From Longimycelium tulufanense (GTDB lineage Bacteria; Actinomycetota; Actinomycetes; Mycobacteriales; Pseudonocardiaceae): 64,000 bases of DNA. A program made the position numbers and the translations under genes. Location: positions 1 to 64,000 of the forward strand of contig NZ_BMMK01000012.1 of NCBI RefSeq assembly GCF_014645795.1, given 5' to 3'. Position 1 is the stretch's first letter. Every line of letters starts with the position of its first letter. Positions 27,429 to 34,580 of this stretch are shown in pieces. The notes under the pieces are model-generated. The model was given only the letters and a program-made list of their open reading frames with translations, was not told where the DNA came from and ran no database searches.

Positions 27429-28103
27429 TTGGAGAAGTCGACGTCCCTGGCCCGCAAGGGATTGGTGTTCACGTTCCTGTTCGGCGCCGCCGCCCTTCTC
27501 CCGACGACTGGCGCGACCGCCGCCGAGTCCGGGCCGGAGGGCGCGTCGGCGGGCACCGGGGTCGGGGCCGGGGTGCAGGACCGGCAGCAGTGCTCCCCGC
27601 AGGGTGACATCCTCACCAGCGCCAAGCCGTGGACCGACCCGGCCGACGGCCAGCAACACCACCTGGTCACCGAGATCGGCCCGGATGGGAAGGCCAACCT
27701 GGCCAAGTTCGGCGGGGGTCAACACCAGCAGATGGACATCTGCGTGAACCCCGAGGACTCCCGGACGGCCTTCCTGAAGCCGCGCAACGTCGGTGACCGG
27801 AGCATGTGCTACGGCGTGCCGGGCAAGAACCTGGCGGACAACACCCCGCTGTCGCAGGTGCCGTGCGGCTCGTCGAACGACAGCGCCGAGATCGCCCTGT
27901 TCGACAAGTCTCCCAACGGGAACGACGTCGTGCTCAAGGTGGTGCACCGACAGCCCGACGGTTCGGTGCACTTCAAGTGTGTCGCGCCCGCCGGCGGCAA
28001 CGTCAGCCCGCAGCAGCAAATCGTTCAGGTCTCCTGCGGTGCGATTGACACCAGTGCCCCGCAGAACCGTTGGATCCTCGTCGGTCTTCCCAAGGCCGGG
28101 TGA
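27429..28103 (+). CDS. Secreted six-cysteine protein of unknown function
   Basis: 224-residue exported protein. The TTG start at 27429 lies behind AAAGGAG and opens a signal peptide (GLVFTFLFGAAALLPTTGATAA). The mature chain is mostly beta-like and holds six cysteines spread through the sequence (RQQCSP, DICVN, SMCYG, QVPCGSS, FKCVAP, QVSCGA), which suggests three disulphides. Its tone (GDILTSAKPW, NRWILVG) recalls beta-trefoil or carbohydrate-binding secreted proteins, but I cannot assign a family. It is followed by a hairpin terminator and is not obviously part of the lasso cluster 0.9 kb downstream. Confidence 0.7.
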   Translation: MEKSTSLARKGLVFTFLFGAAALLPTTGATAAESGPEGASAGTGVGAGVQDRQQCSPQGDILTSAKPWTDPADGQQHHLVTEIGPDGKANLAKFGGGQHQQMDICVNPEDSRTAFLKPRNVGDRSMCYGVPGKNLADNTPLSQVPCGSSNDSAEIALFDKSPNGNDVVLKVVHRQPDGSVHFKCVAPAGGNVSPQQQIVQVSCGAIDTSAPQNRWILVGLPKAG

Positions 28104-28127
28104 GAAGAGGGAGCGGTTCTCCCCCTG

Positions 28128-28150
28128 CCGGGGCGGCGGTTCCGCCCCGG
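28128..28150 (+). terminator. Hairpin terminator
   Basis: CCGGGGCGG (28128-28136) and CCGCCCCGG (28142-28150) around CGGTT, 24 bases after the secreted six-cysteine gene. Flanking C and G runs (28121-28125 and 28156-28160) may extend the stem. Confidence 0.75.
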
Positions 28151-28263
28151 TGGGAGGGGGCAACCGGCGGCAGCGAGAAACGTCCCACTGCCAGGACACG
28201 TCCCGGCACCACGGAGTCACGGAGTCTCGGGCGCCGTTCTCCCGGTGGAGTCCTACCGGTCGC

Positions 28264-28734
28264 TTATCGCGGCTCGAGGAGGAAGACCCGGATCTGCCGG
28301 TCACCACTGCGCTCGTCGTAGGTGTCGTAGCCGGGCCAGACCTTGGTGATCGCCGCCCACGCCTCGGCGCGTTCGGCACCCTCGAGGAGCCGGCCGCGCA
28401 CCGGGATCCGCCTGCCCCGCAACAGGATCTCGGCATCGGGGTGGGCCAGCAGGTTCTCGCTCCACGCGGGATGGTGTGCCTGCCCCCAGTTGGAGCCGGT
28501 GACCAGGTAGCCGTTGCGGAACTTTACCGGCAGCAACGGCACCTCTCGGGGCTTGCCGCTGCGGCGCCCGGTCGTGGTCAGCACCACCGGTGGGATCCCG
28601 ACCAGCCCGAGCAGGCTGACCCTGCCGCGGGTGCGGCGTTGCACCACGAGGTCGAGGGGAACCAGCTTGCGCCCCACGGAGGCCAGCCACTCCTGCTGGC
28701 CGAGTCGCTGGCCCAGCTTCATCAACAGGCTCAT
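28264..28734 (-). CDS. Deazaflavin (F420)-dependent nitroreductase-family protein
   Basis: 156-residue split-barrel protein of the Ddn-like family. The family core is visible: TTTGRRSGKPREVPLLPVKF, then NGYLVTGSNWGQAHHPAWSENLLAHPDAEI, ending in an aromatic/charged tail (YDERSGDRQIRVFLLEP). Members reduce quinones or nitro compounds with F420H2 or bind F420 and fatty acids. The ATG at 28734 directs transcription away from the lasso-peptide precursor gene, so their control regions share the 28735-29005 interval. Involvement in lasso biosynthesis is not indicated. Substrate unknown. Confidence 0.85.
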   Translation of the reverse strand: MSLLMKLGQRLGQQEWLASVGRKLVPLDLVVQRRTRGRVSLLGLVGIPPVVLTTTGRRSGKPREVPLLPVKFRNGYLVTGSNWGQAHHPAWSENLLAHPDAEILLRGRRIPVRGRLLEGAERAEAWAAITKVWPGYDTYDERSGDRQIRVFLLEPR

Positions 28735-28861
28735 GGGCGTTCATTGAAGCCCCTGACGTCCGCTTCCGCCATGGTGCGTGCCGGGTTCCCGGCCTCGGTC
28801 ACGCCTCCCACCGGGCAGCGGGTGGCCGCTGTTGACGCGGCCACCGGCCGGCAAACCTCGT

Positions 28862-28893
28862 CTTCCGGTTGCGGCAGCTGCCACTTCCGGAAG
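28862..28893. promoter_or_regulatory. 32-bp interrupted palindrome upstream of the lasso operon
   Basis: CTTCCGG (28862-28868) and CCGGAAG (28887-28893) flank a central perfect palindrome GGCAGCTGCC (28873-28882), each separated from it by four unpaired bases. It lies about 110 bases before the lasso precursor start codon, in the divergent intergenic region. Its symmetry suggests an operator for a dimeric or tetrameric regulator, or a hairpin. The cluster's LuxR-type protein is the obvious candidate, but nothing proves this. Confidence 0.5.
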
Positions 28894-29005
28894 GCCCCGG
28901 TGCCTGGCCAGCGGATCAGGCCGCGGTTACGTTCGGTGACGGCTGCGGTGCACCACCAGCCGGGAACGCCAGTCGGCTCCCAACCCGCCAAACGAAGGGA
29001 ACAGC

Positions 29006-29119
29006 ATGGAGAAGAAGGTCTACGAGGCCCCGGTGCTCATCGAGGTCGGCTCCTTCCGCCAGGCCACCGGACTCCTCCAGAAGAACGGCAACGACCGGCT
29101 GATCCTCAGCAAGAACTGA
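29006..29119 (+). CDS. Lasso peptide precursor (citrulassin-like)
   Basis: 37-codon gene with AAGGGA before ATG 29006. The leader carries the lasso recognition pattern YEAPVLIEVGSF (Y6, P9, L11, G15) and the conserved penultimate Thr21, followed by Gly22. The predicted core, residues 23-37, is LLQKNGNDRLILSKN. Asp8 of the core fits an eight-residue Leu1-Asp8 macrolactam ring (LLQKNGND), leaving the tail RLILSKN. The pattern LLxxxGNDRLxLSKN is that of citrulassins, whose core Arg9 is changed to citrulline in some producers. There are no cysteines, so it would be a class II lasso peptide. All maturation genes follow on the same strand. Confidence 0.95.
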   Translation: MEKKVYEAPVLIEVGSFRQATGLLQKNGNDRLILSKN

Positions 29120-29137
29120 GCGGGTCCTCCGCAGACC

Positions 29138-30985
29138 ATGCCTGTCCGGAACGAGGCGACGGGCCACGGCGAGGAGTACTTCGTGGTCCTGCCGGACCAC
29201 GAGGCCGCCTTCGCCGTGGCCCCGTCGTTGCGGGCACCCCGTGTCGTGGCCCATGCGTCGGGCCGGCCCTGGCTGGTGGGCCGCTGGGGCGAGAGTTCAC
29301 TGCGGGTGGCCGAGACGGGCCCGACCCGGCTGGCCGTCCTCGGCTGCTGCCCCGTCACCGCCGAGGAGCTGCGGTACGAGGCCGAGCGGCTCGGTGACCT
29401 CGCCGACCTCGACCGGCTGGCCCGGCGTCTCCCGGGCACCTTCCACCTCCTCGCCGCGCACGGCGGACGGCTGCGCGCCCAGGGCAATGCCGCCGGCCTG
29501 CGGCGGGTCTTCCACGCCATGGTCGGCGATATCACGGTGCTCTCCGACCGCGCCGACCTGCTCGGCGGCTTGGCGGGTGCGGCGCTCGACGAGCGGCAGA
29601 TCGCGGCCCGCCTGCTGTGGCCCGCCCCCCACCCGTTGCCGGAGACCCCACTGTGGCGAGGGGTGTCCGGGGTTCCGGCCGACTGCTGCGTGACCGTCGC
29701 GGCGGACAGCCGAACGACCCGGGTCTCCCGCTGGTGGTATCCGCCGGAGCCGACGATCGCACTCGCCGAGGGGGCACCACGCCTGCGGGAGGCGCTCGCC
29801 ACCGCGGTCCGTGTTCGCGCCGGGGCCGGCGGCGCCCTCAGCTGCGACCTGTCCGGCGGCCTGGACTCGACGTCGATCTGCTTCCTGGCCGGTCGGGACG
29901 CCCGGGTGCTGGCCAGCACGTGGCCCGGCCGGGACCCGGCCGACGACGACCTGGCGTGGGCCCGCCGGGCCGCGGCGCACCTGCCCGCTGTCGAGCACCT
30001 GGTGTGGCCGGCCGAGGAGTCCCCGCTGGTGTACGCCGGGCTGCTGGAGATCGACGACCGGCTCGACGAGCCGACGATCGGGGTGATGGACCGGGCGCGG
30101 GTGCTCTGCCATCTTCCCCGGCTGGCTGCTCATGGCAGCCGGCTGCACCTGACCGGCATCGGTGGCGACCACATCGCCTGGTGCTCGGAGGCGCACTACC
30201 ACGACCTGGTCAGACGGCAACCCGGCTTCGCGTTGCGGCAGCTGCGGGGGTTCCGCGCGCTGTTCACCTGGCCAACGGCGGGCATGCTCCGCGCACTGTC
30301 CGACGGCCGTTCCTACCGCCGTTGGCTGGCCGACTCGGTGCGGACGCTGCGGGCCGAGCGGCCGTCCTCGGTCCAGGTGGCGCTCGGGTGGGGCATGCCG
30401 CCACGGCTGTTCGACTGGGTCACCCCGCAGGCCGAGCGGGCCGCCCGGGAGGTCATCCTGGCGGCCGCCGAGGCCGCCGAGCCGCTTGCCGAGGGCCACG
30501 GCCAGCACGTCGACCTGGAGCAGATCCTGGGCTGTACCCGGATCCTGCGGCAGTGGGACCAGATGGCCGCGCGGGTGGGGCTGCCGATGGCGCACCCGTT
30601 CCTGGACGACCGGGTCGTCGAGGCCGCCCTTGCGGTGCGGCCGGACGAGCGGGTCACGCCCTGGCAGTACAAGCCGCTGCTGGTGGCGGCCATGCGGGGC
30701 ATCGTGCCGGACGAGTGCCTGCGGCGGCGGAGCAAGGCGCAGGCCGCGATGGACGCGGCCCAGGGGCTGCGCGAGCACCGGGGTGACCTCCTCGCGCTGT
30801 GGACGGACTCCCGGCTGGCCGAGCTCGGTCTGGTCGACGCCGGTCGGCTCCGCGCCCTGGCGCAGCGCCCGGACACCCCCGAACTTCAGGAAGCGATCCT
30901 GTACTCGACCATCGCCTGCGAGGTCTGGTTGCGCGCGCTGGAATCGTCCCGCACCGCTCCGGCACCCGCGGCCCCGACTCATTAG
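29138..30985 (+). CDS. Lasso cyclase (asparagine synthetase homologue)
   Basis: 615-residue ATP-dependent enzyme that adenylates the core Asp8 side chain and closes the macrolactam with the new N-terminus. The N-terminal glutaminase-like half lacks the catalytic N-terminal Cys (protein starts MPVRNEAT), as in all lasso cyclases. The synthetase half shows the pyrophosphate loop LSGGLDSTSICFL (about residues 236-248), TGIGGDHIAW, and DNRVVE/GHP-like MAHPFLDDRVVEAAL. Start ATG 29138 is 18 bases after the precursor stop. An 11-base gap separates it from the RRE gene. Neighbours leave no doubt about its role. Confidence 0.95.
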   Translation: MPVRNEATGHGEEYFVVLPDHEAAFAVAPSLRAPRVVAHASGRPWLVGRWGESSLRVAETGPTRLAVLGCCPVTAEELRYEAERLGDLADLDRLARRLPGTFHLLAAHGGRLRAQGNAAGLRRVFHAMVGDITVLSDRADLLGGLAGAALDERQIAARLLWPAPHPLPETPLWRGVSGVPADCCVTVAADSRTTRVSRWWYPPEPTIALAEGAPRLREALATAVRVRAGAGGALSCDLSGGLDSTSICFLAGRDARVLASTWPGRDPADDDLAWARRAAAHLPAVEHLVWPAEESPLVYAGLLEIDDRLDEPTIGVMDRARVLCHLPRLAAHGSRLHLTGIGGDHIAWCSEAHYHDLVRRQPGFALRQLRGFRALFTWPTAGMLRALSDGRSYRRWLADSVRTLRAERPSSVQVALGWGMPPRLFDWVTPQAERAAREVILAAAEAAEPLAEGHGQHVDLEQILGCTRILRQWDQMAARVGLPMAHPFLDDRVVEAALAVRPDERVTPWQYKPLLVAAMRGIVPDECLRRRSKAQAAMDAAQGLREHRGDLLALWTDSRLAELGLVDAGRLRALAQRPDTPELQEAILYSTIACEVWLRALESSRTAPAPAAPTH

Positions 30986-30996
30986 GAGAACCCGCC

Positions 30997-31254
30997 TTGG
31001 GCCTTCGGTTCCGCGCGCACGTCTCCACGACGGAGACGGAGTACGGCACGGTGTTGCTCGACGAGCGCAACGGGCGGTACTGGCAGCTCAACCCGACCGG
31101 TGCCCTGGTGGTGCGGATGTTGCTCGCCGGCGACAGCACCGAGGAGGCCGCCCTCGCCCTGGCCACCGAGTTCGACGTCACCGCCGACCAGGCGCAGCGG
31201 GACGTGACCGACCTGGTCGACGGGTTGCGTGCGGCGGGGCTGGTGACGTCGTGA
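30997..31254 (+). CDS. Lasso RRE (PqqD-like) leader-binding protein, B1
   Basis: 85-residue RiPP-recognition protein that binds the precursor leader and presents it to the peptidase. PqqD-like features are present: YGTVLLDERNGRYWQLNPTGALVV then a helical part, ATEFDVTADQAQRDVTDLVDGL. The start is a TTG at 30997, eight bases after AGGAG; no ATG or GTG fits, so standard gene-finders may extend it wrongly into the cyclase gene. Its stop overlaps the GTG of the leader peptidase (GTGA). It is a separate protein rather than a domain fused to the peptidase, as is usual in actinobacterial lasso clusters. Confidence 0.93.
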   Translation: MGLRFRAHVSTTETEYGTVLLDERNGRYWQLNPTGALVVRMLLAGDSTEEAALALATEFDVTADQAQRDVTDLVDGLRAAGLVTS

Positions 31255-31670
31255 CGACGCCGGGCGCGCTGAACCGGCCCGGCGGCCTGCGGCTGGGGAC
31301 CCGGCTGCGGGCCCGCACGGCGGTGACGGCGGCGAAGCTGCTGGCCCTGCTCCCGCCCCGTCGTATCCGGACGGTGCTCCACCTGCTCCGCCGAGGTGCC
31401 CGGCCGGCCACGGCAGCGGAGACGCAGAGGGCGCGGGATGCGGCGGAGGCCGTCAGCCTGAGCTGCGCCGGGCCGCGCGGCTGCCTGCCACGGTCGCTGG
31501 CGACCACACTGCTGTGCCGGTGGTCCGGGTACTGGCCGACCTGGTGCGTCGGCGTGCGGATCGTCCCGCCGTTCGGCGCGCACGCCTGGGTCGAGGCGGA
31601 CGGCGAACTCGTCGGGGAACAGGTGCCGGCCACGTATTTCAGCCGGCTGATCACGGTGCCGCCCCGGTGA
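31251..31670 (+). CDS. Lasso leader peptidase (transglutaminase-like), B2
   Basis: 139-residue cysteine protease that removes the leader after Gly22 of the precursor. The catalytic triad is visible: Cys78 in GPRGCLPRSLATTLL, His111 in GAHAWVEADGE and Asp117 following. The N-terminal 60 residues are basic and helical. The GTG at 31251 overlaps the RRE stop, and its own stop overlaps the GTG of the exporter. Length and split arrangement match stand-alone B2 enzymes of Gram-positive lasso clusters, which need the separate B1 protein. Confidence 0.94.
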   Translation: MTTPGALNRPGGLRLGTRLRARTAVTAAKLLALLPPRRIRTVLHLLRRGARPATAAETQRARDAAEAVSLSCAGPRGCLPRSLATTLLCRWSGYWPTWCVGVRIVPPFGAHAWVEADGELVGEQVPATYFSRLITVPPR

Positions 31671-33484
31671 GCTCCGGCCAGGGTGAGCCGCCCGGTCGTG
31701 ACCGTGCGGGGTGGCGCGACCTGGTACGGCTGGTCCTCGGCCAGCGGGTGGCGATCGCCGGGGCAGTCCTGTTCACCCTGCTCGGCTCCGGCCTGGGGCT
31801 GATGCAGCCGCTGCTGGCCCGGGAGGCGATCGACCGGGCTGGCACCGGCCCGCCGCTGTGGCCACTGTTCGGCGCGCTGGCGGCGTTGTTCGCGGCGCAG
31901 GCCGCGGTCAACGCGTTCGGCCGCTTCCTGCTGGAGCGATGTGGGGAAGGGATCGTCCTCGGGTTGCGGCGCCGTCTGGTCCATCGCCTGTTGCGGCTGC
32001 GGATCCAGGTCTATGACCGGCACCGGATCGGCGATTTGGTCTCCCGGGTGAGCGCCGACACGACCGCGTTGCGGAACGTGGTCGCGCAGGGCTTCGTCGA
32101 CGTGGTCAGCGGTGCGATGACGGCCGTCGGAACCATCGCCCTGATGGTGTGGCTGGACCCGGTGTTGTCGTTGGTCGTCGCCGCGGTCGTCGCGGTTGCC
32201 GCCCTGCTGGTCCTGTCGGTGTTCTCCGGCCTGCGGTCGGCAAGTGAGGCGGCGCAGGGCAGTGTCGGTGCCATGACCGCGGAGCTGGAACGCGCGCTGG
32301 GCGCGATCCGGACGGTGCGGGTGAACCGCGCCGAGGATCGTGAGACCGGTCGGGTCACCGCGCGGGCCGGGGACGCCTACGTGGCCGGGGTACGGGCGGC
32401 CCGGCTGGCCTCGGTCATGAGCCCGGCGGTCGAGCTGGCGATGCACGGGTCGTTCCTGCTCGTCCTGGTGGTGGGTGGCATCCGGGTCGGCGCCGAGGCG
32501 ACCTCCCTGGGCAACCTGGTGGCGTTCCTGCTCTACGCCACCTACCTGGTGATGCCGCTGGCGTCGGTGTTGGAGGCCACCGGCACGTTCGGCCGGGCGC
32601 TGGGCGCCTTGCAACGTGTCCACGAGGTGTTCCGGTTGCCGGTGGAGACCGACGCCCCGGCCCCGGTGCGGCCGGGGCGTACGGGCAGGAACGCCCACGT
32701 AGCCTTGGAGTTCGACGACGTGTGGTTCCGGTACGACCAACGCGGTGTGCTGCGGGGCGTCTCGTTCACGGTGGCACCCCACTCGCACGTCGCCCTGGTT
32801 GGCATGTCGGGTGCGGGAAAGTCCACGGTCTTCAACCTGGTTGCCCGGTTCTACGATCCGGACCGGGGAAGGATCCTGCTGGATGGCCGACCCGCCGACG
32901 AGCTCGGGCGGGCGGCCTGCCGTTCCCGCATCGCCCTGGTGGACCAGCAAGCGACGGTCCTGCACGGCACCCTGCGCGACAACATCACCTATGCCGTACC
33001 GGATGCCGACGAGGCGGAGATCGAGCGGGTCCTGCGGCTGGTGCGGTTGGACGGTCTGGTGTCCCGGTTGCCGGACAAAATGTCCACAGTGGTGGGAGAA
33101 CGCGGAATCCTGTTGTCCGGTGGGGAGCGGCAACGTGTCGCGATCGCACGCGCGTTGTTGACGCGCCCTTCCCTGCTCCTGCTGGACGAGCCGACCTCCC
33201 AGCTGGATGCGATCAACGAGGCCGCGCTGGCCGCGACCATCACCGAGGTCCGGCGGGAATGTGCGCTCCTGGTGATCGCGCACCGGTTGTCGACAGTGCG
33301 GCGGGCCGACCGGATCGTGGTGCTGGACCGTGGACGGGTGGCCGTGACCGGCACCCATGAGGAGCTGATGGCGACGAGCACGCGGTACCGCGATCTGGCC
33401 GAGGGTCGGCTGGCACCGGCTCGCGCGGGCGGCGAGTCACTCGGTGACCCCACGGCGGCGGTGGACCGGCATTGCGCCGGATAG
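31667..33484 (+). CDS. Lasso peptide ABC exporter (TMD-NBD), D
   Basis: 605-residue ABC half-transporter expected to homodimerise and export the finished lasso peptide, giving immunity. About six membrane helices (residues 20-300) precede the ATPase domain with Walker A GMSGAGKSTVFNL, Q-loop LVDQQATVLHGT, signature LSGGERQRVAIARAL, Walker B LLLLDEPTS and the H-loop VIAHRLSTV. There is no N-terminal peptidase domain, consistent with the separate leader peptidase. The GTG at 31667 overlaps the peptidase stop in GTGA. Last gene of the co-directional lasso operon. Confidence 0.94.
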   Translation: MSSGQGEPPGRDRAGWRDLVRLVLGQRVAIAGAVLFTLLGSGLGLMQPLLAREAIDRAGTGPPLWPLFGALAALFAAQAAVNAFGRFLLERCGEGIVLGLRRRLVHRLLRLRIQVYDRHRIGDLVSRVSADTTALRNVVAQGFVDVVSGAMTAVGTIALMVWLDPVLSLVVAAVVAVAALLVLSVFSGLRSASEAAQGSVGAMTAELERALGAIRTVRVNRAEDRETGRVTARAGDAYVAGVRAARLASVMSPAVELAMHGSFLLVLVVGGIRVGAEATSLGNLVAFLLYATYLVMPLASVLEATGTFGRALGALQRVHEVFRLPVETDAPAPVRPGRTGRNAHVALEFDDVWFRYDQRGVLRGVSFTVAPHSHVALVGMSGAGKSTVFNLVARFYDPDRGRILLDGRPADELGRAACRSRIALVDQQATVLHGTLRDNITYAVPDADEAEIERVLRLVRLDGLVSRLPDKMSTVVGERGILLSGGERQRVAIARALLTRPSLLLLDEPTSQLDAINEAALAATITEVRRECALLVIAHRLSTVRRADRIVVLDRGRVAVTGTHEELMATSTRYRDLAEGRLAPARAGGESLGDPTAAVDRHCAG

Positions 33485-33658
33485 CTCACCCGTTCAGATC
33501 ACAGGATGATCAATAGGCCACTCGCATATCGTTGCCGAATCAACGGAAGCTTGGGCGGTGCAGGCAATTCTGCTACAAGTGATGGCGATGTCATCATCGG
33601 CAGCGTTCTCTTCAGGCCGCATCAGGCGAATGTGCGCCGCGTTGCCCGGCCGCACCGA

Positions 33659-34375
33659 ATGAGGGGCGACAACCACGTGTTACTGGAGACCTCGACGCGG
33701 CGGCTCCACCACTCCACCGATCTGGTCGAGGTGCTCGATCCCACCCTGGTCGCACGGCGGATCAGCCAGCTGGCCGCGACCGCGACCATGATGCGCAGCA
33801 CGGTTGGCGGTGGCGACGAGCAGCAGGACCGGGACCAGACGGCACTGCCCGAGATCACACCGGGGAAAGTGAGTCATGTTCTGATCGACCCGATCGCGGC
33901 AAGGTGCTTCGCGCTGCGCTCCCGGTTCGCCGATGCGGCACCGGGGATGGTGCGTGTCCGGGTCCACCCGGACCCGTTGCACCGGATAATTCTGTTCGAC
34001 GACCGGTACGCCGTGGTTCCGTTGGCCGGTGTGGGCCTGGGGGGCGGCGGGTTGTTGCTGCGTCACCCCCTGACCACCCCGTGGCTCCACCTGTTCACGC
34101 AGCTGTGGGCCAATTCCCGGCGATTCCCACCAACATTTCACGAGAATTCCGGCCTCACCGCCAGGGAGCAGCAGGTGGCGAGCCTGCTCGTGCGGGGCGC
34201 GACCGATCACCAGGTGGCGTCCCGGCTGGGTGTGAGCGCACGGACCGTGCGTACCGTGGTGTCCGGGCTGCAACAGCGCTATGGCACCAACTCCCGGATG
34301 GCGTTGGGTTTCCGCCTCGCCGGATGCGGTGTGTTGTCGCCCGATGGCACGCCGGCAGGCACGGCGGGCCCATGA
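33659..34375 (+). CDS. LuxR-type HTH regulator next to the lasso cluster
   Basis: Transcription factor with a C-terminal LuxR-family helix-turn-helix: GLTAREQQVASLLVRGATDHQVASRLGVSARTVRTVVSGLQQRYG. The about 150-residue N-terminal part (LVEVLDPTLVARRISQLAATA and DPLHRIILFDDRYAVVPL) resembles the TrmB/phospholipase-D-like sensor part found in many actinomycete orphan LuxR proteins. ATG 33659 is given; a GTG at 33677 with GAGGGG ten bases upstream is equally plausible (232 aa). Directly after that GTG comes a TTA leucine codon (33680-33682), rare in this GC-rich genome, which suggests bldA-type translational control. It likely controls the lasso operon (inference). Confidence 0.8.
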   Translation: MRGDNHVLLETSTRRLHHSTDLVEVLDPTLVARRISQLAATATMMRSTVGGGDEQQDRDQTALPEITPGKVSHVLIDPIAARCFALRSRFADAAPGMVRVRVHPDPLHRIILFDDRYAVVPLAGVGLGGGGLLLRHPLTTPWLHLFTQLWANSRRFPPTFHENSGLTAREQQVASLLVRGATDHQVASRLGVSARTVRTVVSGLQQRYGTNSRMALGFRLAGCGVLSPDGTPAGTAGP

Positions 34376-34493
34376 TCTGCCCCCGGTTGCGGTGCCGGAA
34401 TTTCTTGGCGCCGCAATCGGTTCGGACGTCCTACCCGCACCTCTCGGTTTGACGTACCCCTGTCCTGCAGGTCATACCACGATGGCGTCCCCT

Positions 34494-34524
34494 GCGCAGC
34501 CGGACAGGGCGGGACCGGCTGCGC
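34494..34524. terminator. Bidirectional hairpin between the LuxR gene and egtD
   Basis: GCGCAGCCGG (34494-34503) pairs perfectly with CCGGCTGCGC (34515-34524) around an 11-base loop, between two convergent genes. No T tract. Confidence 0.75.
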
Positions 34525-34580
34525 CCGGTCTAGGGGGCCGGAAGGCCGACGACCGGAGTCTCGGTCCGCGAGGCCCGGGG

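Noticed and set aside
27429-28734. Extending the lasso cluster to include the secreted six-cysteine gene and the nitroreductase-family gene
   Set aside because: The first ends at its own terminator and the second is divergent; neither resembles a known lasso tailoring gene.
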